DNA of 38,757 bases, taken from positions 1 through 38,757 of the forward strand of contig DIUR01000005.1 of NCBI GenBank assembly GCA_002428265.1. Reading direction: 5' to 3'. Source of the DNA: Bacteriovoracaceae bacterium UBA6153. Lineage in GTDB: Bacteria; Bdellovibrionota; Bacteriovoracia; Bacteriovoracales; Bacteriovoracaceae. The position numbers were made by a program, and so were the translations under genes. How positions within the stretch are numbered: position 1 is the stretch's first letter; the number at the start of each line of letters is the position of its first letter. Below, one piece after another: positions 6,220 to 16,476 of this stretch. A model generated the notes under the pieces. The model was not told the origin of the DNA, did no database searches, and saw nothing but the letters and a program-made list of their open reading frames with translations.

Positions 6220-8991
6220 TTAAACTCCTAACAATATTCCGATTAACTCTGGCTGATAAGAAGTTTTATCAGTTAACAGTCCCCGATATTTCAAGTCACG
6301 TTCTAATGACTTCGGTATTTCATCTAGGACAGAAGACCATTCCAATAAATTAACGCTTGATAGAGTTACAGGTGGCATGCCAAGTAGCATTTCCAAATGT
6401 TCTTTTTCTGGTAGCCTATGCCCTGTTTTCGAGAAAGCAATTTTGATTATTTTTTTCGTCAATGCTCCCTTCTCTCCGAAAAAAGCAATTCTCCATACGA
6501 CTAGTAGAAATGGATCATCTTTAGCTCTAACTGCAACTGCGCGAGACGAGTTTTTGCGAGATCCAATAGTATTGATCATATCTGCAACAATCGGATGATC
6601 AAAACCGAGTAGAGAAAGTTTTGTATCGCTATTAGCTAAAGCCCTATCAAAAGTGACAAAAATTTTAGTATTAAGCTTTGGATAAGTGACTTCAAAAACT
6701 TTTTCATCAATACTAGTATAACTACCATCAAATAATGAAAGCCCCGCCTGAAAAGCAGAAAATAATCTTTTAGGAAGATCTACGGAGGCATTTGAAATAT
6801 TTTTATATTCTGAAAGATCAAAGCCATCCAAATCTTGAAATAATTCAAATATTACGGCCCTAGCTGTTTTAGCATTATCTAATGCTATTTTTAACTCTAT
6901 CTGTGTACGTTCCAACTTGGGATCACTAAGAGCATTTCGATAAAGTTGATCATATGAGACATGAGTGCTTAATTGCCCAAGAATTTGTGAACGTAAGTCT
7001 TCAGCAACTTCGCCATTCTCATCTACCTTGCCAAGGGTTGCGGCAATGTCTCTAATTTTTTCCTCAAGTGTTAAATATATACTCCCTTCGATTGTATCGA
7101 TTGAAACAAAGTTATAAACTTGAGAAGTATCTTTTTGGCCGTAACGATGGATTCTACCAATTCTTTGCTCAACATCCATTGGATTCCAAGGTAGGTCGAA
7201 ATTAACTAGAATACGAGAATACTGTAAATTGATACCTTCTCTACCGGCTGCAGTGCAAACCAATACCTGCGGCCCATCTTTCGCCTTAAATCGCTTCTCT
7301 GCTGCTATCTTCGCTCCGTGATCGCCGCCCTTATAAATCTCAACTCGCTTTCCTGTAAATACCGTCTCGATAGATTTTTTTAACATCTCTACCGTACCAA
7401 GATATGTTGCAAAGATAACAACTTTTTCTTTTTCGTTCTCATTCCAAAGAATCGTTAGAAGTTTGTTCAATTCTTTTACTTTAGATTCCATTGAAACAGG
7501 AAAAGTAGACAGTAGATCTTCAATCATCTTTCTTTCGTCTGGCATTGCAGCTGTCGCCAATATGGAAATACTTCCTTCTAATCCTCCTGCATACTGTTCA
7601 TCATCAAGATAAGCCTCATCCTCTTGAGCCTGTGCCTTAGCCTTTTTCTTATGATGCTTTAATCTAATGTCCGAAATATATTTATCGATAACTGCATTAG
7701 TTAAATTATTATCAGAAAGATTGTCTCTTGTTCGAAGCATTTCTTTTGCAGCTGCTAGGGCCGTTTCATAATTAACTAAATTTTTATCTTCCTCGGCTAA
7801 AATAGCTTCGTAAATAGCCAAGGCGATATAACGATTCTGCAGTGTTCTTTTGACTGCTGCAAATGATGATGCCGCAATCTTTTGAAATATGCTCATTACA
7901 AATCCAATTGCACGAGCAGCACCAGAAGATCGCTGAGCAAGAGCAAAACCTTCTCTTAAGTAATTATTAAGTCTTTCATAAAATATTTTTTCTGTTTCTG
8001 AAATATGAAATGCTTTAGTGGCAACTTGTCTTCTGGCAAACAGTGTTTCTCCATCTGGATCACAGGCATCCGCCTTGGTTCGCCTTATAATAACCGAATT
8101 TAACCTATGCTTATTAGCAAGCATATCATCTACAGAAGAAAATAAGGTTGGATCTAGCAAATGAATTAAACGTAAGAATCTAAAGTGTTCCCCTTGGTGT
8201 GGAGTTGCACTTAAAAGCAGCAAATCACGTGTATGCTCACGTACAGATTCACCCAGTAGATAATTATCCGTTTTACTAACTTTATTTGCACCAACTTCTT
8301 TTGCTGTAAGATGGTGGGCTTCATCAAAAACAATCAAATCCCACTTAGGAGATTTCAAAATATTTTCAACTCTCTTTGGTCTTTTGAGTGTATCTATTGA
8401 AGCGATAAGACGATTATGCTTTGCAAATGCATTTGTTTTTCTATCTGTAACATCTCCATCAGCACCAAAAACTTCAAAATTTAAATTAAAAACTTCATTA
8501 AGCTCTCGACGCCAATTCTCAACGAGACCTGCAGGAACTATCATTAAAGCTCTGTTGAGTTCGCCACGACTGGCGAGCTCTCTTAACAGCAGCGCTGTTT
8601 CAATTGTTTTTCCAAGGCCAACATCATCAGCGATCAGAAATCGGCGAGGAGAAGCATTTGCAATTTTATGAACTAGTACAATTTGATGAGGCAACAAGTC
8701 TACTTTTGCAGAAGTCAAAGAAGCAGCATTGTCTAAAAGTGGTAATTCAGCCAATTCGCTTGCTAAAAAAAATTCTTTAATTCGATCAGTTGTTGAAGTA
8801 ACACCATCGATTGCTTGTTTATAATTTGATTCAAGCTTGGCAATTGATACAAGAGGAACAGATTTTGAACCATATAATTGAAAAAAAACTTCAACATATT
8901 CTTCATTAGGAGAAGAAGTTATTACTCCCTCACCAAATTCATTATGATTTATTTTTTGACCAATTTTCCAATCAACTAGGGTTTGCAACAT
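6220..8991 (-). CDS. SNF2/RapA-type DEAH helicase of the defence operon (BrxHII/DrmD-like)
   Basis: 923 aa from the ATG at 8991, behind GGGGA; the frame is open back to 9021 but lacks a better start. Residues 8-45 look like the Tudor/SH3-like N-terminus of RapA (GQKINHNEFGEGVI). The helicase motifs are complete: ADDVGLGKT (121-129), MIVPAGLVENWRREL, VFDEAHHL (DEAH at 223-226), LLLSATPHQG, then FATYLGT, VCTAAGREGINL and VEQRIGRIHRYGQ in the second RecA lobe. The motor is probably a dsDNA translocase rather than a strand-separating helicase. Members sit next to methyltransferases in type 3 BREX and class 1 DISARM. It overlaps the 171-aa gene by 20 bases. Confidence 0.85.
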   Translation of the reverse strand: MLQTLVDWKIGQKINHNEFGEGVITSSPNEEYVEVFFQLYGSKSVPLVSIAKLESNYKQAIDGVTSTTDRIKEFFLASELAELPLLDNAASLTSAKVDLLPHQIVLVHKIANASPRRFLIADDVGLGKTIETALLLRELASRGELNRALMIVPAGLVENWRRELNEVFNLNFEVFGADGDVTDRKTNAFAKHNRLIASIDTLKRPKRVENILKSPKWDLIVFDEAHHLTAKEVGANKVSKTDNYLLGESVREHTRDLLLLSATPHQGEHFRFLRLIHLLDPTLFSSVDDMLANKHRLNSVIIRRTKADACDPDGETLFARRQVATKAFHISETEKIFYERLNNYLREGFALAQRSSGAARAIGFVMSIFQKIAASSFAAVKRTLQNRYIALAIYEAILAEEDKNLVNYETALAAAKEMLRTRDNLSDNNLTNAVIDKYISDIRLKHHKKKAKAQAQEDEAYLDDEQYAGGLEGSISILATAAMPDERKMIEDLLSTFPVSMESKVKELNKLLTILWNENEKEKVVIFATYLGTVEMLKKSIETVFTGKRVEIYKGGDHGAKIAAEKRFKAKDGPQVLVCTAAGREGINLQYSRILVNFDLPWNPMDVEQRIGRIHRYGQKDTSQVYNFVSIDTIEGSIYLTLEEKIRDIAATLGKVDENGEVAEDLRSQILGQLSTHVSYDQLYRNALSDPKLERTQIELKIALDNAKTARAVIFELFQDLDGFDLSEYKNISNASVDLPKRLFSAFQAGLSLFDGSYTSIDEKVFEVTYPKLNTKIFVTFDRALANSDTKLSLLGFDHPIVADMINTIGSRKNSSRAVAVRAKDDPFLLVVWRIAFFGEKGALTKKIIKIAFSKTGHRLPEKEHLEMLLGMPPVTLSSVNLLEWSSVLDEIPKSLERDLKYRGLLTDKTSYQPELIGILLGV

Positions 8992-9487
8992 AAAGTCCCC
9001 AAGGCTTTTTGACAGGATCATGTTCGGAAACTAATCGTTTGATTTCATCTACTCTCCCACCATATAGAAATTTAACTAAAGGAAGTGGCTCCCCTTGACT
9101 ATTTGTTGGTCGCCACATAAATGCAGCATCATTATGATCTATAAAAGATGCTGTCCCCCTTTCAAAGAAAAATATAAGTGAACCATGGTTTTCAAATTTT
9201 CTATAAAAACTTAAAACAAGTGGCTTGATATGTTCTCTTAACCATTTTTCTCGTTGATCTTCTTCGAGACTTTCGAGACAACCATCTAAACCAACAACAA
9301 CCATTGCCCTACCTTTTGCAGCAGGAAGTTTATCTGGCCAATTGTTTACTTTGCTCATTCGTAGCGCTGAACTGATTGGCGTAATTTCAGTATTATCTTT
9401 TACTAGACGAGTAAGGCAACGATTGTCCCAAATAATTGAACAACCTCGCTTAAACCAAACGTCTGCTTCTACTTCAATTTCATCCAT
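8972..9487 (-). CDS. Unrecognised 171-aa defence-operon protein
   Basis: I cannot assign a family. The protein is soluble, with RAMVVVGLDGCLESLEEDQR near residues 60-79, a helix with REHIKPLVLSFYRKF, then SLIFFFERGTASF and a tryptophan segment (FMWRPTNS). The alternating hydrophobic strands and helices suggest an alpha/beta domain; no Walker A, zinc site or catalytic triad is evident. It lies between the methyltransferase (17-base gap) and the helicase (20-base overlap), so it should be a structural or targeting subunit of the same complex. In type 3 BREX the small protein BrxF is a P-loop protein; this one lacks a P-loop, so it is not obviously BrxF. Confidence 0.65.
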   Translation of the reverse strand: MDEIEVEADVWFKRGCSIIWDNRCLTRLVKDNTEITPISSALRMSKVNNWPDKLPAAKGRAMVVVGLDGCLESLEEDQREKWLREHIKPLVLSFYRKFENHGSLIFFFERGTASFIDHNDAAFMWRPTNSQGEPLPLVKFLYGGRVDEIKRLVSEHDPVKKPWGLYVANPS

Positions 9488-9504
9488 AAATTTTTATCCT
9501 TAGT

Positions 9505-12500
9505 TTATTCAAAAAGACTTAGCTGTTCTGATACTTTTTTAAATTCTCCATCAGACTCCTTAATTTTAATTAAGGTTCTTTCAAGAGTTCTATGTGCCAC
9601 CCCAATCGCTTGCTTGTAATCTGATCCGAAGTGATTTGTTTCCATATATTTCAATAATGGAATCAATGACGGTAAAATTGATTTGTAATTATCCTCGATC
9701 CAACCTTCTAAGTTTGCCGCCTTACCTTCAAGTTGCTTTCCACCAATACAGCAATTTATGGCAAAATGAGCTTGATCTAGATCAGAGATTAAGTTGCGCT
9801 TTCTAGCTAAAGAATTCCATCTTTCAGAAATATTCTTTATAGATGCCACTTTTTCTGATTCAGTTTTACCGATTTGTACCCAGTCATTTGAAACTAGTTC
9901 TTCAAGACTTAGACCAGAACCCTTTAATCTTTTCCTTGCAGCATTAAATTCAATCGATGTTCCATCTCTAAATAGCGAAAAATATATTTTCGTTTCAGGG
10001 TCAGATGAATCAGGAATTTTCTCTTGTTCAGCTGCTTGAAGCATTGACTGTGCAATATAATTTGCTTCAAGTAGAATTTCTCTAACAGACATTAAATTTC
10101 CTGCTAGGTTCTTTTTCACTTTTCCATAATGGCTTGAATATTGTTCTAAAACCTCACCTCTAATTATAACTTCTAAGTCCGCAAGGTGTAATCCAGAAGC
10201 TTTATGTTGTGCCAGCAGGAATGATCGTGACTTAGCAGATTCAATTATCTTTTTTCTTAAAGTTGCCCAATATATCTCTTGAGGCTCAGTAAGCCGCTTA
10301 CGACAAACATGAACTATATCGTATTCAATTTTACGAGAGCCAAAATTATTGTCTCCTTTTGAGGCATCAGAACGAATTGGAAAAGTGCTTTTAATGCAAA
10401 ATCCCGCCTTGAACAAAGAGTCTAAAACATTTATCCAAGCTATATCTTTATCATGGTGAAACGTAAAAACGAGAGTGCCACCATCTTTTAAAATCCGATA
10501 AGACTCTTTCCAGCAAAGGGTAAGTAAACGATCATACATTAGGTCAGACTTCTTATGACCTTCTTCATTTTGTCCGGGATATCGTGCCTTGTTTGAAACT
10601 GCTTCTAAGGTTTTTGGTGATACTGAAGAACTAATCTCGTTAGGAAAAAGATTGGCTAACGGTTTTTTCAGCCAAGCCCAAAAAAATTCTGCTAATTCAG
10701 AATATTGTAAATTGTCTCCAAAAGGAGGATCTGTGACAACAAGGTCAATGGTTTTATCTTTCAGAACTTGACGTAAATCAGTGGAGCTCATACAGAAAAG
10801 ACTTGATCCTGTTTTAATTGCGTCAGCAGATAAAACTTTCTTCGACTTACCTCCCTGAGCTGCCTCATTTATAATTAAGTCATATGGCTTTTCTGCAAAC
10901 TCAAGACCTTCTATTACATTTTCAATGCAGCTTGAGAAATTCCCTCTACCAAGGTCACTAAATATTCCATTTTCTACTGTGGTTGCCTTAGGATGATAAT
11001 TGTTGTTGGCAAAATGTGGCTCAAGCTTATCACCTCCAAGGTTCCAAATTGTAAACATACAATTATGGCGCAAATAATTTTGCCACCCACCCAAAACTTG
11101 ACTTCGAATTTCAGCATTAACAGATTTTTGATTTCCTTCGGCAATATACTTTAACAACAAAGCGTTAACATATAATTGCCTAGGATTAAAAAACTTATAC
11201 CAGTGAGTATAACCATGAGGAGGAAGTTGCTGTCTTTGATGAGTTTCATGACCAAATGGAATTTCTTCTTTAGGTACATACTCATGTATGTCTGATCTAG
11301 AGCTGTATTCTTTAATTGATTTGAAAATTAAAGAAATATCTGGCACATCAAAAAATCTTCCTCCATAAGAGAAGCCCGCTTCCTTGGCTTCTGGATCAAT
11401 TCCTTGAATTAAATAAGGAAACACCGGAGCTAAATTTCCACTAATTTTTATAGCATCAATTGTTGCTTGGCTTCGTCCACACTTACCGCAATTTAGCTTT
11501 CCATTTGAACCTACTTCTTCACCTTCAAATGATGCTTGCTTTGAACCAAAATTAGTATGCTGAAGCTCAGGAGCTACTTCTCCTCTTACTTCTATAAGAC
11601 AAAGGTTTTCACTTCTTTCTTTAAACCAAATTTCATCTTGCTCTAAGCTGGAGCCATAAAATCCACCATAATATTCTTTGCTTTTCGCAGTAATACCTTT
11701 TAACCATTTTCTAGAAAGTAAGAGACTGTGACTAATAGATTTTGTATTTTTCCCTTTTTTCTCAGTTTGCTTTGCAATCCATTCTGCATTCAAGGATGAT
11801 TTGCAATAAGGACATTGAACTTCATTGTCGTTAGGCTTTACTGAAACAAAAGGCTTTTCTGATTTAGAAAGCACGAATTCTGCGGACGGTGCCATACGAA
11901 AATCACCAAACTCAACATCAAAAACATCCCCACACTTTGAGCAAACGCAATTCTCAAGAAACTTAACCTTGGCAGATTTTTCTGCTACGACAGCAGAACT
12001 AATTTGTGGGGTAAGGTGGAAACAATCAGGATCACTGCACATAATATGCTTCATCCAAAATGTGTATACAACTTCAGGTCCTTGCCAAAAGTAACTCTTT
12101 CTCTCTAATGGTCCTACTTCCAATACTTTCTTTTCGGTTACCAGTTTGCCTAATTTATCTTTCCATTTTCCGTCGTAACCACGAGGAGATTTCGCTACAA
12201 AAAATGGCTTTAACTGAGGTTCAACTTCAGCTTTGATATAATCATAAAAGTTTCGAACTTCTTTAGGCGATACTGGTGTAACTTCATTTTTAACAACCCA
12301 CCAAGCTATTGGACTGAGATCGATACCTGTAACTTGAAAGCCTAGACGATTTGCTTCAACAACAGTCGTACCTCCACCCATAAAAATGTCTGCGACTTTA
12401 ATATTCGAAAATTTTTCATGTTTTTGATGATTTTTTCTATACATTAAGGCCCAGGAGCTTTGTGCAGCTCTACTCTCGTCCTTAGGAGATTTAGTAGATG

Positions 12501-12792
12501 CAGCCAAGAGAAGCTGACGGAATACACTTGCCCTTCTCCTCGCCCACCACTTACTCATCATGTAAATTGGCTTCGTTGCATTTTGCTCAATCCCCGAAAT
12601 TTCGTTAACTTTAAGGATTGGAAAATCAACTTCTAGGCAAGTTTTCGGACGATTTGGATCTGAAAAATCGACTGTTTCAAATGAGAATTTTTCTGCTTGT
12701 TCTTCAGATATTGTTTCGACTGGATGAAGTTCGCTCAAATCGAGGCCATCAAAAAGAGGAACTTTATCTTGCTGGAATTCATTTTTAACCAT
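9505..12792 (-). CDS. DUF1156 adenine-specific DNA methyltransferase (PglXI-like)
   Basis: 1095 aa from the ATG at 12792, which has GGAGG 8 bases upstream and overlaps the PglZ stop by 8 bases. The DUF1156 N-terminus is clear: VDFPILKVNEIS and YMMSKWWARRRASVFRQLL (residues 55-96). The AdoMet-binding motif is VADIFMGGGTT (133-143) followed by VTGIDLSP, and the catalytic motif is VVTDPPFGDNLQYSELAEFF (around 685-705). Several Cys pairs (CSKCG, CPYC, CGKCG) point to zinc ribbons in the middle. Methyltransferases of this layout (PglXI) mark host DNA in BREX type 3. It presumably methylates adenines so that self DNA is spared; the target site is unknown. Confidence 0.85.
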   Translation of the reverse strand: MVKNEFQQDKVPLFDGLDLSELHPVETISEEQAEKFSFETVDFSDPNRPKTCLEVDFPILKVNEISGIEQNATKPIYMMSKWWARRRASVFRQLLLAASTKSPKDESRAAQSSWALMYRKNHQKHEKFSNIKVADIFMGGGTTVVEANRLGFQVTGIDLSPIAWWVVKNEVTPVSPKEVRNFYDYIKAEVEPQLKPFFVAKSPRGYDGKWKDKLGKLVTEKKVLEVGPLERKSYFWQGPEVVYTFWMKHIMCSDPDCFHLTPQISSAVVAEKSAKVKFLENCVCSKCGDVFDVEFGDFRMAPSAEFVLSKSEKPFVSVKPNDNEVQCPYCKSSLNAEWIAKQTEKKGKNTKSISHSLLLSRKWLKGITAKSKEYYGGFYGSSLEQDEIWFKERSENLCLIEVRGEVAPELQHTNFGSKQASFEGEEVGSNGKLNCGKCGRSQATIDAIKISGNLAPVFPYLIQGIDPEAKEAGFSYGGRFFDVPDISLIFKSIKEYSSRSDIHEYVPKEEIPFGHETHQRQQLPPHGYTHWYKFFNPRQLYVNALLLKYIAEGNQKSVNAEIRSQVLGGWQNYLRHNCMFTIWNLGGDKLEPHFANNNYHPKATTVENGIFSDLGRGNFSSCIENVIEGLEFAEKPYDLIINEAAQGGKSKKVLSADAIKTGSSLFCMSSTDLRQVLKDKTIDLVVTDPPFGDNLQYSELAEFFWAWLKKPLANLFPNEISSSVSPKTLEAVSNKARYPGQNEEGHKKSDLMYDRLLTLCWKESYRILKDGGTLVFTFHHDKDIAWINVLDSLFKAGFCIKSTFPIRSDASKGDNNFGSRKIEYDIVHVCRKRLTEPQEIYWATLRKKIIESAKSRSFLLAQHKASGLHLADLEVIIRGEVLEQYSSHYGKVKKNLAGNLMSVREILLEANYIAQSMLQAAEQEKIPDSSDPETKIYFSLFRDGTSIEFNAARKRLKGSGLSLEELVSNDWVQIGKTESEKVASIKNISERWNSLARKRNLISDLDQAHFAINCCIGGKQLEGKAANLEGWIEDNYKSILPSLIPLLKYMETNHFGSDYKQAIGVAHRTLERTLIKIKESDGEFKKVSEQLSLFE

Positions 12793-13804
12793 TAGAAATT
12801 CCTCCAACAATATGAATCAAAGGAACGGTACACTCCATTAGACTTAACCCACCATGTGTAAGCGCTGGATAACCTCTATCACTGGGTCTTCTTCTACCAA
12901 TAGCTAATCTGTAAGTTTCATTAGTCGCTGTTGATTGCATCTCCATTGTAGCGGGTGGAATCGTTTTTCCTACAATCTGTTGAATATCAGCTGACTTTTT
13001 TGCTCTGGAATGACCTAATAGTTTTAATTCTTTATGCTGATCACTAGATGCAGGAGCAGGAGTAAAACTTGAACTATTGCAATACCCATGATCGCTCGTT
13101 ATTAACAGCTCACGACCTTGGGCTAATTTTTGAATACATGATGCAAACCCATCCGAAGTTATAATACCATTTACATGTTCAATAAATTTATTAAAGGCAT
13201 CGTCATGCTCTCCATAAATATGTAATGAATCATCCGGCCACCCATGCCAAATAAAAATATTTTTATCGTTTGTAATCTTATGAAAAGTTTCACTAAAAGG
13301 TAAATTTGTAAAACTGTCTACAAAAGTTTTTTCAGTATTAAATAAAAATCCCTTTGGCTTGATACTACTTGAAAGCGAAGCACGTCCAGGGATTCCAATT
13401 GATTTTGCATATATGTCAGTTTCTGACGGAATTTCACTTCCTGCTAGTTCAATTTTTTTAACCTGTAAGCCTAGTTTTAAAAGTTCAGAACAGATAGGAT
13501 TAATTTCCCTAATAGATAAGGAATCAAGAATCAAAACAGCTTTAGGACCAACAGTATTTCGCCAAAAACTTTGAACATACTCACTCGCTCGAGGAGCTGA
13601 CGAAAAGTCTTCCCATAAATCCCAAGCAGAAGAAGATAGAATATGGTCAATAGATGCAACTTCGTCTTCGAGCTTTCGATATGAAGTTTTTACATCTTGG
13701 ACTTCTTGCGGGATTAGAGTTTTTATATGGGAAAATATGTCACCCCAAGCTTCAGAGGGGGCTTTTGTTAAAACATTATCTAACCATTCAGTTGATAACT
13801 TCAT
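12785..13804 (-). CDS. Compact PglZ-domain protein (alkaline phosphatase superfamily)
   Basis: 339 aa, far shorter than BREX PglZ proteins (usually 600-900 aa). The superfamily core is present: PKAVLILDSLSIRE with the metal-binding Asp94, ELLITSDHGYC with Asp238 and His239, and the closing LTHGGLSLMECTVPLI (His317). What is missing is the long N-terminal region of classical PglZ, so this may be a core-only version. PglZ is essential in BREX and has metal-dependent nuclease or phosphodiesterase activity in some systems. Its start codon overlaps the DUF499 stop (TAATG), and it overlaps the methyltransferase, so stoichiometric expression with both is likely. Confidence 0.75.
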   Translation of the reverse strand: MKLSTEWLDNVLTKAPSEAWGDIFSHIKTLIPQEVQDVKTSYRKLEDEVASIDHILSSSAWDLWEDFSSAPRASEYVQSFWRNTVGPKAVLILDSLSIREINPICSELLKLGLQVKKIELAGSEIPSETDIYAKSIGIPGRASLSSSIKPKGFLFNTEKTFVDSFTNLPFSETFHKITNDKNIFIWHGWPDDSLHIYGEHDDAFNKFIEHVNGIITSDGFASCIQKLAQGRELLITSDHGYCNSSSFTPAPASSDQHKELKLLGHSRAKKSADIQQIVGKTIPPATMEMQSTATNETYRLAIGRRRPSDRGYPALTHGGLSLMECTVPLIHIVGGISNG

Positions 13805-16473
13805 TATTTATTCTCTTCTTGTACGAGCTTCAGATTGACCTCGCTATCTGGAATATCAGCATCCACTGTCTCAATCAGTTTACGAAGTTGTTCGCCGGAT
13901 AACGATGTAAATACAATACTAACATCATGAAGTTTTGTTTCTTTTGAAACGCCCCAGCGTTCCAACTGATCTAAAACTTGCAATGGTCCACGCCCATAAC
14001 CTAAATCACGCATTAGCGTACTGACCGATGGTGCAGATCCAGATCCAGAAGTAGGTACAAAAACTTCACCTACTTTACCTCCAGAATTTTCTGTTGGACT
14101 TTTTGGTTGGTCTGGCGGCAATGGAATTCCTGTTCCACCATGTTCATTAGACACATCAATAACATGCAAACTATCCCATCTATTCCATTGAGGTGCAGGA
14201 AGTTCGTTCCGAATTTGGGTAGAACTTTTACCGTTAGTAAGTTGAACTGTCCCACTATTCGTTTGAATGGCATACTCGCCATTCATTACTCCAGACACGA
14301 TTACTTCAAAAATATGGGAAGGTCTTGTCCAAGGAATAACTGCTTTAGGGAAAGGACGTGGCTCTTCAATAATTCGTCTTAAGCTACTTAATTTTTGTCT
14401 TTCAATATTTTTGGATTGAACTGCATCTAGAATTAAGGATTTAAAATCATCAATAGAAAAATGATCTTGTTCAATTTTTTCATCAATCTCTGCGAACATC
14501 GTAGAAGCTTGACCAGTAATCTCAATCGATTCAAATGAAATATTATTAAAATTTTCATGATCCCATTGAGAAATTATAAGTACTTTAGTAAAATTACGAG
14601 CTATCTCTTTTTGAAGTTCAGCCTGATAAAAATCTTTTAGACGAGAATATTCTGATTCTTGCTCTTTCCAAGAATCAGCAAAATGTAGTGCCCGAGCATT
14701 TAGTAAAATTGCATTATCTTCAAATACATTTCTCAAAGGTATTACGAACCGAATTAAGTTTTTATAATTAGGAACAAAAGTTGTAACAAATTTCCCAATT
14801 GCTTGTTTTAAACTTCCACCTTCAAGTGCTTCAGGTATAAAGACATAGCAAGCTTGACCATCGCCAATTTCAGTTGGGTTTTTTCCTTTAAATTGGCTTT
14901 CAAGAAATGGCTGGGCTCTCCAGTTCTTACCAAGAATACAGTATCTAAAGCGCCCTTTATCGACATTATTTTTGGCAGAATAAGCCCATTCGGTAATTTT
15001 AAGAATTTGTTCAAAATCTTGGCCATTTTCAAAATGTTTTGGATTACGAGCATGCACAAGAACTTTAGTTCTAGCATTTTCTGGAATATCAAAAAAATAC
15101 TTTCCTAATTTTTCATGGACATTGTAACTATTTTCAAAGATTTGTGCCCATTGGTCTTTAAATTGATTGTCATCAATTTTTATTGAAACGCTAACATCAG
15201 CTTGAATTTGCTCTCGTGAAACACCTTTCGCTTTAGACATATTCAAACTGCGAATATAAAGCGAGGCCAAAGCCCTATCTGTAAATATTGGGCAATTTTC
15301 TTTAAGATTTTGTCTTACAACTTCAACATTTTTAAATGCAATCTTCGCTAATTGTCCCGTATGTTTGGTGCCAATAGCAGTAATTAATCTGTCTAATTCT
15401 AAGTTCGAATCCTCACTCAATCCAAAATGTGCTGGAGTGATAATAGATTCATTTTCGCCAGCTGATTTATATAAATAAACTAAAACCTGAATTAGATCGC
15501 GAGTTCCTTGTGCATTCAGTGAAAGAAGAATTTGCTCCTCCATTACATTTATCAAGTCAGGTGAGAAAGGCCACATCTCTACAGCTTGCGAAAGGAGTGC
15601 CACTTTTTCCGAACCGTCTTTCTGTAATAGACGACACCACTCATTGAAATAAATATCTATCTTTCCTTTAATCTGCTCAGCAGAAATCTGTGATCTATTT
15701 TCAAATATTCTATGTACTATAAGCTTATGTCGATCTTGTCGAGAAGCTGCACTTTGAAAATTTACTAACATCGGATTAAGTCGATGGAGCTGCTTATATG
15801 CCTCCGCATCACCGTCTCTCACAGAGACGACAAGTTTAAGAAGCTCTGGATATTCCTTGGCAATTTCTGATAAAATTTGAATAAAATTAAAGGCCCAATT
15901 TTCGGCTTTACCTGTAAGGTTTTGATACCAAGTCTGATATTCATCAAGAATTAAAACCACTGGTTTAATCTTCAAAGCTTCAATTAAATCTGGCTTTGAT
16001 GGAAGTGGCATCGTATCTCTCTTGGCTTCCCATTTTCCTTTTAGTCTTTGCCCTTCTGGGTGATGTTGAAATATGGGGTCCCATAAAAATTCATATCCTT
16101 GTTCATGCAAAGCAACAGTAAGGGCTAAAAAATTTGAAGAAGGTTCGTTTATTTTAAAACTAAAGGGAATTCTTCCTTTCCAAGCATCAAGCCAAGCCAT
16201 AAAAGTTTTTGGGTCTTTAAAAGCATGATGAATCACACCCATGATATGAGACTTACCTTGGCCTCTTTCACCCATAATTACAAGGTAACGAGTATTGTCC
16301 AAACCAAAACAAGCCTCTAACGCTTGAATTAAATCAATTGAGGGATAAGTCACGTCAAGGGCTTTAATCGTTGGTAAGTTAACAAAAGATTCAGAGTATT
16401 TTGAATCTAAACTTACAGCTGTTCCTGAAATGGTAGTTGATGCAAATTCTGGTCTAAGTTGTAATCCTAACAT
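13804..16473 (-). CDS. DUF499 P-loop ATPase (BrxC/PglY-like)
   Basis: 889 aa. Walker A is GERGQGKSH (residues 68-76) and Walker B is PVVLILDEYQTWYQ (171-184), within an AAA-like N-terminal half; a VSVRDGD sensor segment follows. The C-terminal third has a low-complexity Gly/Ser/Pro linker (around residues 780-820) before a final small domain (STLMRDLGYGRGPLQVLDQL). This is the size and layout of DUF499 proteins, the BrxC/PglY-type ATPases of BREX-like systems, which are thought to form large DNA-bound assemblies. It starts 3 bases after the stop of the RHH gene and its stop overlaps the PglZ start, so it is the first large gene of the operon. Confidence 0.8.
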   Translation of the reverse strand: MLGLQLRPEFASTTISGTAVSLDSKYSESFVNLPTIKALDVTYPSIDLIQALEACFGLDNTRYLVIMGERGQGKSHIMGVIHHAFKDPKTFMAWLDAWKGRIPFSFKINEPSSNFLALTVALHEQGYEFLWDPIFQHHPEGQRLKGKWEAKRDTMPLPSKPDLIEALKIKPVVLILDEYQTWYQNLTGKAENWAFNFIQILSEIAKEYPELLKLVVSVRDGDAEAYKQLHRLNPMLVNFQSAASRQDRHKLIVHRIFENRSQISAEQIKGKIDIYFNEWCRLLQKDGSEKVALLSQAVEMWPFSPDLINVMEEQILLSLNAQGTRDLIQVLVYLYKSAGENESIITPAHFGLSEDSNLELDRLITAIGTKHTGQLAKIAFKNVEVVRQNLKENCPIFTDRALASLYIRSLNMSKAKGVSREQIQADVSVSIKIDDNQFKDQWAQIFENSYNVHEKLGKYFFDIPENARTKVLVHARNPKHFENGQDFEQILKITEWAYSAKNNVDKGRFRYCILGKNWRAQPFLESQFKGKNPTEIGDGQACYVFIPEALEGGSLKQAIGKFVTTFVPNYKNLIRFVIPLRNVFEDNAILLNARALHFADSWKEQESEYSRLKDFYQAELQKEIARNFTKVLIISQWDHENFNNISFESIEITGQASTMFAEIDEKIEQDHFSIDDFKSLILDAVQSKNIERQKLSSLRRIIEEPRPFPKAVIPWTRPSHIFEVIVSGVMNGEYAIQTNSGTVQLTNGKSSTQIRNELPAPQWNRWDSLHVIDVSNEHGGTGIPLPPDQPKSPTENSGGKVGEVFVPTSGSGSAPSVSTLMRDLGYGRGPLQVLDQLERWGVSKETKLHDVSIVFTSLSGEQLRKLIETVDADIPDSEVNLKLVQEENK

Positions 16474-16476
16474 AAT

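Noticed and set aside
8991..9021. Longer helicase start at 9021
   Set aside because: The ATG at 8991 has GGGGA at suitable distance and begins the RapA-like N-terminus; the extra 10 residues do not fit it.
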